Assembly (NCBI GenBank): GCA_964036665.1 | Contig: OZ038526.1 | Span: 27,652,001 to 27,716,000, forward strand | Reading direction: 5' to 3' | From: Gordius sp. MW1 | Taxonomy: Eukaryota; Nematomorpha; Gordioida; Gordea; Gordiidae | DNA length: 64,000 nt | Shown here: positions 13,901-25,900 of the stretch, piece after piece | How positions within the stretch are numbered: the first letter of the stretch is position 1 | Layout: the number at the start of each line of letters is the position of its first letter | The notes under the pieces: model-generated | Told to the model about the DNA's origin: nothing | What the model saw: only the letters and a program-made list of their open reading frames with translations | Databases searched by the model: none | Made by a program: the position numbers and the translations under genes

Positions 13901-16900
13901 TAGGGTGTGTGAATACAGGTTCTAACCATCACACAGGAGAATACATCTGTGAAGAAATAAGCAATCAAATACAACAAATTGGGGAAGAAAAAGTGAATGC
14001 TGTTGTAACCGATAATGCAGCGAATATGAAAAAAGCATGGGATCTTCTGAAGGCCAATTATAACACACTCGAATGTTTTGGGTGTGCAGCCCATGGTTTA
14101 AATCTACTGATAAAGGAATTTATTCAAAAAATCAGGTCATTCATCGTTTTATCAACAAAGCAAAAAATATTATAAAATATATAAAGCGCAATGCAATTCT
14201 TACTGCGGTTTTGAAAGATAAACAATTGCTAAAGGGAAATGCAATTTCTTTAAAAGTTCCAGGCCTCACTAGATGGGGCGGGGTTGTCATTATGCTTGAG
14301 AGTTTACTAGCAAACAAAGCTATTCTCCAAGAGATGGCGATCAGTTCAAGCTTCGATGACAAAAATAAAAGAAAAATTATTTTAGATAACGAAAATTTTT
14401 GGGATTTTTTTTCAACAATTTTGCCTCTCCTGAAGATTATTCATATTAAAATTCTGCAGGTAGAAGGGGACAGAGCATTTTTGTCCGATGTGGTTGAAGC
14501 ATTTCATTTGATACGTGCATCGTTAGACGAAGGTTCCTCATGGTACAGGAGGAATAATATACCCCTCTAATTAGAAAAAGGCAACATTTTTGTTGCCAAG
14601 ACCTACATTTAACAGCATACATGCTGGATCCGCGTTTTTGCGGAAAAAATATGTGTGACAAAGATGTAAACAAAGCCTTTAAATGTATTACACGCTTGTG
14701 CAATAATATGCCACTTAACCTTGGAAAGGTGATGGGAAATTTAGCCGAATTTCGTGCAAGGGAAGGAGCCTGGGCCGAGGCGGGGATATGGGCTAGTGTT
14801 GATTACACGACGCCATTAGTTTGGTGGAAAGGAATGTGTGCTAATCAAGCGATCAGTCCGCTAGCTGTCAGATTATTTTCAATGCCGCCTTCTAGTGCAG
14901 CCTCAGAAAGAATTTGGTCGACATTCGGGAATGTTCACACTAAGATCAGAAACAAATTAACAAATGACAAAGTACGCAAAATTGTGACCATAAGGCACAA
15001 TTTACACCTTATTAATCGGGTATCCCCACCCGATCATCACGCAATATCATCATCAGATTGCACAGATGAAGATTTGGAGATAATGGAATCTGAGACCGAA
15101 TAATACTCTTTTTATATACATACATAAATAACCTAAAATTGCTTGATGCATTTATTAAATTATGTATTCGTTTGTTATAAAATTTTAATAAATCTCTTTA
15201 AACTCAATGTAAAATGGGTTGCTTTTTGTGTTTGTGTCATTTTTTTGAGTTGTTGACTCACCCTACATATATATATTTATTAATTTCCTTTATTTTCCCA
15301 TAATTTCCCTTTTTTCCCGTAATTTCCCTTATGTTCCCTTGGAAATTTCCCAAGAGCTTGCGTTTGGGAAAATATGACATCTCTAATAAAAATACTTAAA
15401 ATTTTGCAATGTGACACTTTAAAAAGTGTTCGTTTATTTTGGCAAGTTATTTTATAAACCGGCTTAAAAAACATAGCCACCAAAGGATAGGATCGATGGT
15501 TGGCCGTTTGGGATTTGACTTAATAGCCGTGAATGAAGTGTATACACGCTAAAGGTATTTTTAAAAACTTATACTATTTCTCACATGAACTTATATTAAA
15601 GCCGTTCGTTCATAAGGTCTTACAATATATGTTTCAAGATGGCGTAAATTTAAGACTGGCACGCCTTTTTGAGCGCAAGATATGTAGAGCTAAGCAAACC
15701 CGACAAAGAAAACTAGCTCTAGGAAAGTCATTAATTTGAAGCAACTCAATTTGAATTGGCAACTAACCGGGTATGTTAAGGTGAAGTTTAAGGGCTTGTC
15801 TTGACATTGGATTTTGTAAAGCAGCAAAAAATTGTCATAATATCTAACAGGGGAACTTGGACGCACAACAAAACAGCCATTTTTAAGATGCAAAACTTTC
15901 CTTAGGCTTATCGATAAGTAATATATAATATTATTCCTCGACTAAATCACGATTGTGGTGGCTATAAGCCTCCTTCAGGTACAAACCATTATACTTAATT
16001 ATTTGGTTTAGTAAAAGCAGAATCAAAATTAAAATTGAAAAATATGTTTTTATGCTGAATCTGATGCCGATATTAGGAAAGACAAATCTTAAAAAGGGAT
16101 TTATTCGAATTATATGAAACATTTTAGATACGTGGCTCTAAATGATGGTTTGTTGAACAGAGCTCATTCATTTGTACGTCAAAAAAGAATAAACAAATTT
16201 ATAAAGTCTTAAGTTCGATCAATTTAATGAATTTGTATCCCTCAAATACTTAGAAGGTTAAAATTAAGGGTTTTAATAGTAATACTACCTCTCCATTGGA
16301 GTAGCCAAAATTGGAATTTTAGCTATAATTTGATTAAGATTTTCTGGATTTAAATGGGGCAGCCGTCTCTCCCTGCCATCCCTACCCAGGTTAGAAAATA
16401 TCCCACAAAACGAGAGAGGAAAGAAATGAGAATTGACTCGGGAAAATAAATTAAAGTAATAAATATAGATTTAAACGTTGGAGTCCATCCAAAGGATGAG
16501 GGATTTAAAAGGCCGGTAGAAATGAGAAAAACACAACACTTTACAGAACACAAAAATGACCTTTATGAAAATTTTTTTATAAACAAAAATTGCGATCCTA
16601 AATTATAAAAGTCCCGTTCCCAAATTAAACAAAATCTTCTAAGCTTTAGTAATAAAACGTACCGTTGAAGGTAGTGTTTTAAAAATTGCTAGGGTTTGTT
16701 TGGTCGGCCTTTGGTTTTAGTCGACTAAACGTAAGCAGACCAAAAATTTTTGGGTCTATTTTTCTTAGTCGACCACTAGACTTAGTCTTAAATTTAAAAA
16801 CAGACCATAGTCGACCATTAATCTTAGTTATACTAAAGGTCGACCAAACAAAACCCAGCTGTTTTTGCGACACTAGTTAATGGAATAGAGGGCAAAGCAG

Positions 16901-19900
16901 TAAGGGACTGGGTTTGTATTTGGCTATATAAGAACACTAATTAGCCTATAAACATTTTAGATTTTTTACAAAAATGTAGTTCTAAATTAAATTTCTAGAG
17001 TCTCAAGCCTTGAAAAGGAAATGTACCGTTAATGGAATAAAGGGTGAGTTGGTTGTGGGGATCGAACCCATTAGCTACTGTGGGTACAGTTTGGGTTACA
17101 AGCTCGGGTGTTATTTGGGAGCCTAGGAGGGAAAGTTCGGAAAAGAATTCGTGTAGCATCATGCCCAAGCCGTGGAGCCTATTCAATTGCCCATCATCGA
17201 GTCCAGGCACTAATTTATACCGTTCGTTCTTTGAAAATTTTAAGATGTGAAATAAAATCACTCTGTAACAACATAAAATTTCAATATTTTGTGTAATCAA
17301 GACCGGACACAATTTTTTGAAAAGTCCATTCTTTTACGCAAAAAAAGAAGCTAATTAATTAGCAAACATAATAATATTAATGTAAATCACATCTTAAGCT
17401 TTAATAAAAATTAAATTTAATAATATCATGAAAGGTCTTTAAGTTGCAAAATTTTAGACTAAATATGGTATTTTTACGTATGATAAATTCGATCGCAGGC
17501 TTTAATGGAATAAAGGATTGATATGTATAAATTATATTGATGTGTGGTGTAATAATACAAGTCTTTAAAAAACCCTGCAATCGAAGCTATAATTCTGATA
17601 GAGAATTTTGCGCTGAACAATAATTTTTTTTAGTTCTTTTTCCAAAACTTCCAGCTTTTTAGCTAAACGAGGTTGGAGTTGCAAAAAATGCCGATTCTAA
17701 CCTTCTTTGAGGCTAAATTGCCACGGCATTTTTAATTTATACCGAAAAATATTAATTTATTCCTGTAGATTTAAGTTTCATCTATAGGTAATAGGTATAC
17801 ATTTTTTTAATTTTGTGTTTCACCTCCCTCTATATTTGAATTTATTCGCGTTTTCGTGAACCCTTTCCCCCTTTTAAAATTCGTCCCACTAGGCCTGGAA
17901 TAAGGAGTGCATTAGAATATTGGGGTTATCTAAAAAAGAAGAAAACAAACAACATATTATTTAAGCGCAAAATTCTTTATTACAATTTTTGATCTGATTG
18001 TGGGAGGGGATCACGAAATCAATATTCGTAGACTTGCGTAACTTGCTGACAAGTCAATAATTAGACAGTACACGTGGTTATTTTGAAGAAGCTAAATCAT
18101 CTTTTAAATTCCTTTAATAACATACGAAATTAGATTTTTTGGGAATCAAGATCTTGATGATCTTCAACAAACGATGTAAAATGATATTTATCGAATCAAT
18201 AACATAGGGATACAATAACTGAAATGAATAACTTTTTCCATTTAATTACTACTTCAAAATAAATTAGAAGCAGGAAGTTTTTTATATTTGTATATTTATT
18301 TCCTTGCATTCGATATATGAATCTGCTGTTAAAAGATATAGTTAAAAAAATTCATAAAAACTAAACAAATAAGTTTTTGTATGGCTAAGCTAATTGATAA
18401 AATAGAATAGAACATGTTCATAATTCTAACACACAATGACAAAATGCTAATTATTAAGTCTATTTACAATTAACTCTCAATTTTCAAGTCAAAACTTGTG
18501 TTCTAACAAATCATATTCATACTTGAAGGGGGGAATGAATTTGTTCGTGTGGCAATTTGGGATCGCTTTTGGTCGGAGTTGACGAGGGGGAATTTCGAAC
18601 TTCGAGTGGATATTTGATCGCTAAAGGCGAAGTTTTGGTATGAATTTCGTGGAGGGGTTGAATGGATGGAGCATTTAGGAAAAAGGGGTGAGCCTCCAAA
18701 GCTGTGTAGCCTCCGGTCTCCAAGCTTCCCAGCCTATCTACCGGGTCTATTTTCTGCAGGGTGTTTAAAAATTATAAAATTATCTAAGCTAAACAGCTTC
18801 ATTTTACAGAAGAATTCTTTAAAAGTTAGCCTTTTTCTTAATAATCTTAGTTTTAATCATTTTCATCGAGGTAGGCAAAAATAGTCTTATTGCTCAATCT
18901 AAGACGAAATTAAAAACTTTTATATCACGATGGCATACAACAAGTTTTAACAAAAAACAGAAAGTAAAATAAAAGCCATAACTGAATCTTAATCGCAAAA
19001 AATCAATTTTTGGCAATCAATATTTTTATCCCCGTTGTTGTCTCAAGTTCTGCTACCTTCGGTAAACAGGCCATGGATTTTTCTAAAGAAATCGGTAAAC
19101 GTTCACAAAAATCTAGATAAGTCACCTCCTTTTAAAAAAGACAACAACTAAGAAATTTTTGAGTGCGATACAAGTTTAAAGCATTTGCCGACTCCTGGAC
19201 CATTTTGGACGATACTGAAACCTTGTATTTAACCATTATGCCTTTTGTAATTTTATGTTTATATAAATGTAACTTCGTCTTAAACTTTTAAATTAAAATA
19301 AAAACAATTTATTCCAATAGTTAACGATTAAATTTTCGATGAGATCTTTGGCGTCGGGATCCATATCGGGCGGGAAGGAATAATTGAGATTTATGATCTT
19401 TTGGAATATGTGGTACTCGTTGCTGCACATAAAATAATCAGTAATTTTGAGGTAATGAAGCATTTATTGCATTAAATGATTACCTTAATATTGGCATGCC
19501 ATTAGGGGTGTGGGGTTGGTAAATATAAGTTAGAAAATAATTAGGCATAGACAGTAGATAATTTTTTGATAAAGCAAACGTATACTCAAAAATAATCGAT
19601 CCATTATATAAACTAGTTTAAACATTTAATGGCTAAATAAACTAATAATTAAAGCAAAAAAGACAAATGAAAACTAATGTCCAAATGACTGATTACTAAC
19701 ATAGGACAAACAGTCATAGAAAAATAATAAGAAAATTAAAGCAAAGATAGATTTATAAAAAACATGAAGTAACTGAATTAATTTTTTCATAAATATAACG
19801 TTAAATATGAGTTAGATTGAAACACATAATGGTAAATATGTATATGTATTGTAGGGATAAACGTTAGTATGAGCGGTCAAGTTAAAACAAAATTTTTAAA

Positions 19901-22900
19901 TTTTACAGACTTTTATAAAGCAATAACTTCTTAAATCATAAAAGTGTTTGAATTCAAAATGTGCCCTTTTACTTGGCTTTAAAAGGGTAATGCCCGGTTA
20001 GGAATTGAAAGAGTACACATCCCAGTGCCCATAAATCGGAGCTGTGGTGGCATAAAAACAGACATAATCGTAGAAAACGTAGTAACAATAATAAAACGCC
20101 CATGGAGCAGGGCTAAGACCAAGGAATTTACTCTATATTTTTTATGCGACAAATATATTTTTTTTAAAACTAGGGTACGTACCCGTAAGAAATTTGTTTG
20201 CTAGTCAGAACTTCGGGGGAGACGTATTGAGCTGTTCCAACGAAGGAGCAACCCCGACCATTATTGGCTGGGGCGGGTGTAGTGGCTGCAGCTGCTGCTG
20301 CTATTAAGTGATGATTCGACTCAGACTGCTGTTCTTTACTTTGCCTTTCACCTATCGTAATAATTACTTTTTTGTCGTAAAAAAAGGGCAAAATTTTCAT
20401 TAAAAAAGACATTTTACAAATTTTGAGAGAATAGAAAAGTAAATGTAAAGGATAGATAATTTAAGTCAAGTTTCTTGATAGCAGTGGTAAAACAAGTTTG
20501 AAGTCTTTTAAAGTCGTAGCTAGACGAATGTGAAGAGTTAGTTCAAAAAAAGGAACATTTGGGTAAATTCTGCCTCAAAATTTGAAAATTTAGTTTTGAA
20601 TTGCAAAAATCATCATCATCATCATTCTTTGATCGTCACCTATTACGGTCGACCCCTAAAATGGGATTAAGTTGCAAATCTGTTCGCTTGATTAAGTCGC
20701 TAATTAGACAGACTGGTTAATTAAAAGTATTTTTTTATAGTTTTTTATGGTCTAAATAAAATCAATACCTCTGATTGAAAAATACTTAAAAGCCATAAAA
20801 TATATGGTTCCATCCCGATAAAAAATAGGGCATTTAATTTGAAAAAAAACAATTTAAAGCGATAATAACATATTCTCGATAATAATTCCCAATTTTTAAC
20901 ATTTTTTTCTAGACCCCAAAAAATCGTGAAAACAAATATAAAATTTAGCTATTACTATACCATCGCTCAGGGCCAAGTAGTGGTCATTATGACCGCTATG
21001 TAGTTTGGTACTGATGCCCACGGGGTTAGGAGATAGCTTTCGGTGGTCCGTTGGCTTGGGGTGGGGTGCGAGATTATTATTGTGAAAAGTGGCCGAACCA
21101 AAATCCGTTATTTTTATGTGCATGTCCCAATCCAACAATATATTCTCCGGCTTCAAATCTCTACACACAACCAAACAAAACCCGAATGAAATAAAATCTA
21201 TCAATGAAATGCAAACATGGGCGTAGCCAGGATTAGATTTAAAGGGGGGGGGGGAATGATAATTTTATGAAATTTTAGAGAGATTTAGGATTTAGAGGGA
21301 GGGGGGGCAGCCGCCCCTCTCTGCTACCCCCTGGCTACGCCCATGATGAATGCAAACAAACCTGTGAATGATGTTGGTGCGGTGTAGGTGCTGAAGGGCT
21401 ACGACCAATTCGGCGGCGTAAAAACGTGAGGTTTCCAAATCGAAACCATTGCTACGATTGATGTAATTCAAGATTTCGCCGTTTTTAGCGTACGACAATA
21501 CTATAACTATATAAACGCACACACGTAGATATAAGCGCAAAATATTAGCAGAAAATAATTTAATTTTAAACGATTTTATTAATAATTATATATTAATTGC
21601 TAATTTAATCTGGGATATTCAGTAATAATTGATAGCATGAGAGGCCACAAGGACATAAGACAATGGAAGATTTGTCAAAGAATTTATGGTAACTACAGTG
21701 AGTGATGTTAATTTTTGAGAATCCTTTTGGAATATGATGATTGAAATATTTTAAAATCTACTCGTATTATAATCAGTTATATATCGATAAACTCGCTTTT
21801 AATAAAAATTTGGGTCTCATTTTCACTTAGATAGGAAACTTTTAGCTATAATTGGAAATTACTATAGTTATATAATTCCCAATTTTTTCTTTGAAATATA
21901 ATAAATTGTAAAATCAACCCTCTTCCAGTAAAACACACATATTTATTAGTTCCATTTACAACTAAATAAAGCCCGTTAAAAATTATTAGTTTCTTAATAA
22001 AGTAAAGAGAGCTAAGTCTGGGTTTAGATAAGTTAAAAAGTTCAGATCAATAAAATAACTAAACAAATAAACGAGCATGTGTGGTGTGGTACGCTAGCTA
22101 TTGAGTCTTTAAACGCATATTTCCGTATGTAGGGCGCTGCTAGATATCCGTTATTGATAATAATATTATGTCACCCATTTCCCCGTTCAATTTTTAACCC
22201 TTTTCAATGAAATCGCTCAGTTTTAAATAAGTTAAACTCTGTAAAGCGCGATAAAAACTAAATTTCATTTCGCAACAAAAAAGATTCGGCTGTTTTTCAA
22301 ATTTCGACTTAGCCTGAAGGTCGACTAAGAAAAACAGACCAAAAACCCTTGGTTGGTTTATGTTTAATCGACTTGAACCAAACGTCGACCAAACAAAATT
22401 CGGCCGTTTTTTACAACAAATCGATAAGTATCAGTAGTTTCGCCATATGTCCTTCGAAACTAATTTCAATTTTCATGCTGCGTATAAATGATAAATAAAA
22501 ACACACCTTACACTCATGTCGGTGAAAAGTATCTTTCAATTCCTTTACCTTAGCTCAAAAGCGCTAAAAACGCTGTTTTTTAATTTATTATCTTAAATAT
22601 AATTATTCAATAGTGAAAAAGGTAGAAAATTTGCTTCGCCATGAGTTTTTTCAGAAATTTACGATAAATAATTGTGGTTTTTGTAACTTAAAACTGAATT
22701 CGGCACGGGTAGGGCCGATTGGGGCAGCCCGAGCCAAGGCCCAAGCCTTGCACTCAGAAAAGGGTTATCCTCCAAGTAAGAAAACAATCTTCTAAAATTC
22801 TCAAAAGCCGCACCAGGCATTTTATTTTCGTTATTCTACCTATTATTATGACATGATTATGACGAACAAGTTATAAGGTTCGATGTTTTTTTGATATTAC

Positions 22901-25900
22901 ACATTACAAAAAGTTTCCGAAAAATTTTAACAACACCTCTTTTTATTGAAAACTTCAACATAATATAATCTTGCCGTTAGGAAATTTTAATAGACGCTAG
23001 CCCAATTTACGACGATTCAGATTTTAGAAGATTCAATTCAAACATTATTGAAAATCAAATCCAAATATAGAAAAAATATTTAAAATAGAAAATAATAAAA
23101 GAACTTAGCATTTTTAGACACTCAAAAACCCCTTGTCCGTACCTAAATCTTATAAAACATCTAGAAACAAAAGTTATATAAAAACCTAAGTTTTTTTCTT
23201 CTAAAATTGGCTTTACATTTTATAAAACGGGTATATTAAGAAAAAAAGTACATTTTACCCCGCTCTAATCTAAATATTGGTTGCAACCTTGCCTCTATCT
23301 ATCTTTATATTTAAGGTTGATCCGGGGGGTAGGGCATATTGGAAACTAATTGATTAGTTCAAATCGATAATCAATCTCACTCAAAATAAAATCAATCAAT
23401 GAATGACGTATAGTTCAATAACTTGAGCGTTAAATAATCTTGGTTCGGGAGCTAAGGGAGCCTTTTGTTATGAATGAACATTAGAGTAGCTGCTATATGA
23501 TCTAGAATTGTCAATCCGTTTATAAGAATATTGTTAGATAAAAACTGTGGTTTTGGGTTGATAACGTAATGCAAAACATGCGTTGCACCAAATGGTGTCC
23601 GTCCACATTTAAATTTATTTTTCAATCTTCTTTAAACCATATAAGGCCAAACTTTTCTAACTGTATTACTGCGTACGATTTAAGTTCTCATTAGATTGAA
23701 TCCCGATTAGAATATCTTTTTGAAACTTTTTTAGAATAAAATAAAACTATTATTCACTCAAGTTGCTAAATAACGAACCAATTTTTAAAAATTAACTTCA
23801 ACGCCAGTATTTGTATAGATTCCAATTTAAGATGGTTACCTGTCTATATCGAGATATTAAAAATGTTATTATAGCTAAGAGGGTGGAAAACTATTAGCAA
23901 ATTACTTATTAAGGAGTGCCATAATATTAAATTTTACCAAATTTGACCCTAAATTTTATTAAATATTAGATGAATCTGCTTTCTCTCGGCTAGGTGTAAT
24001 ATAAAATCGACAACAATATTAACTAAGCGTAAGAGGCTTCGCAATACGAGTTGTTTTGACAGTTTAAGAAGCAGGCCGACATCAAAATATTTAGCGGAAA
24101 TTTGTCTTGCCTAAACGAAAACGCCTTTTAAGCTCAGCGAGGAAGTAGGTAGAGTCCTGCAAGGGCCGCCCGAAGCCAAAATTTTAAAAATCAGTAAATG
24201 TTTTAACAAGCAGATTCAATTTAAACTACCAATCAAAGAAAAACATTTTTTATAAATTGTAGCAAAAGAAATTGGATTGTTATATAAAACTTATCGAATA
24301 ATAAAAATTAACTTCGTTATAATTATATGGTAACCTAATTTTCAAATGTAAAATTTGCCTATAATTTTTTATTGAAAAAATCGGGCCGGACTCGGTAAGG
24401 CATAAATAAAAAAAAAGGTTTGGGACTCGGGCCAATTAAAAATTCAGACGTCGGGCCGGCCTAAATAAAATAGGTCGGTAGTTAATAAAAAAAATCGCAT
24501 TTTTAACCAAAACAAACGGAAAGTGTGAGCTTATAAATTGCATAGCAATTAATAAATATAGGTTAGGAGGGGTTGTTAATGATAATTGTTAGTTTACAAC
24601 AAGGTTAAAAATATGTAGGGAATGGCATGTCTTCACTTCACAGCATATTGTAAAGGAAAGATTCATGCTTTTATATAATAGTTAAAGGCGACAGATTTCT
24701 GTAGAATTTTGGGCAAACATTAAAATTAATCAATAAGTTGTGGTAACAACACCCTCTAGGCTCTTGTTTAAATCAGGTGTTTGTCCCGAACGCGAACCCC
24801 TGAACCCGAACCGGGTAAAACCCGATGTTTTACAGAACCCGAACCCATTTTTAAAAATACCAAAACCCGAACCCGATGAATACAAATAAGGGTTCGGGTT
24901 CGGGTTTTTAATTCAAAAATATATTGTTAATTGAATATCTCAGTTTTCTCTATCATGACAATGTAACGAAAACCATACGATTGCAATTTCAATATTTTTA
25001 TGTTTCCGGCATTTTTCATTCATTAATCGACACTAATTATCTCAAGAATTATTTGTAAGTATTATGTTTACAATTGATATAATATAATTTCTTGAGCCCG
25101 AACCTGTACCCGAACCCGATTTCTTAAACCCAAACACGAACCCAATTTCAAAATTTATGCCAAACCGGAACACGAACCCGATTTTATTTTGGGCGGGTTC
25201 AAACCCCTGGTTTAAATTGCGGATAGGTCAGAGTCCAGCAAAGTCATTATGGCCACCAACCCTGCCAGGTCTAAAATGGATAAATACCGTGAGTTTAAAT
25301 TGATTTGAAAAACAAATTTTATTATCAATACACCTTAAAATTAAATAATCTAATTACAAAATCCAATACAATCTCAATCCGTGGCTCGATGCCAGCTCAT
25401 TAATTTAATATATTTTACTTAGCATGGATCGTAAACAATTTTTGGAAATAAACCTCTATTGTATAAAATTATAAAAAAAAATTATCCCGAACTGCAATCA
25501 AATGTTGAAACCATTTAAGTCATGTATAGACCGATTCCACTGTGATTTTTGGGTGGTAAAGGGCTAAATTAATTTTTACGACTACTTTAACAAAAATGTG
25601 CCTATTATTTATATTAAAAAAATCTCAACTTCACTATGTATGACATTATAAGTCTATCGAAGTTATCGTTTTCTAAAAGGCGATTAATTCAATTTAAGCC
25701 ATTACAAAATCTTTTAAATTTTATCGTAGTTTTCATACACATTCAAACTCTTGATCGTGATCCTTCATTCTCATATAAGCCTGACCATGGGCGTAGCCAT
25801 GAAAAAAAAAATTCAATACTAAAACCCTTGAAAATTAAAAAAATTTATGTTTTGTCCCCCCCCTAATTAAACTTAATACATTTTCGCCACCCCCCCCCCC

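Noticed and set aside
17044..17075. GGGATCGAACCCA, another T-arm-like word
   Set aside because: It lies within PDK1 exon 17228-17027 and codes for protein; no cloverleaf is possible.
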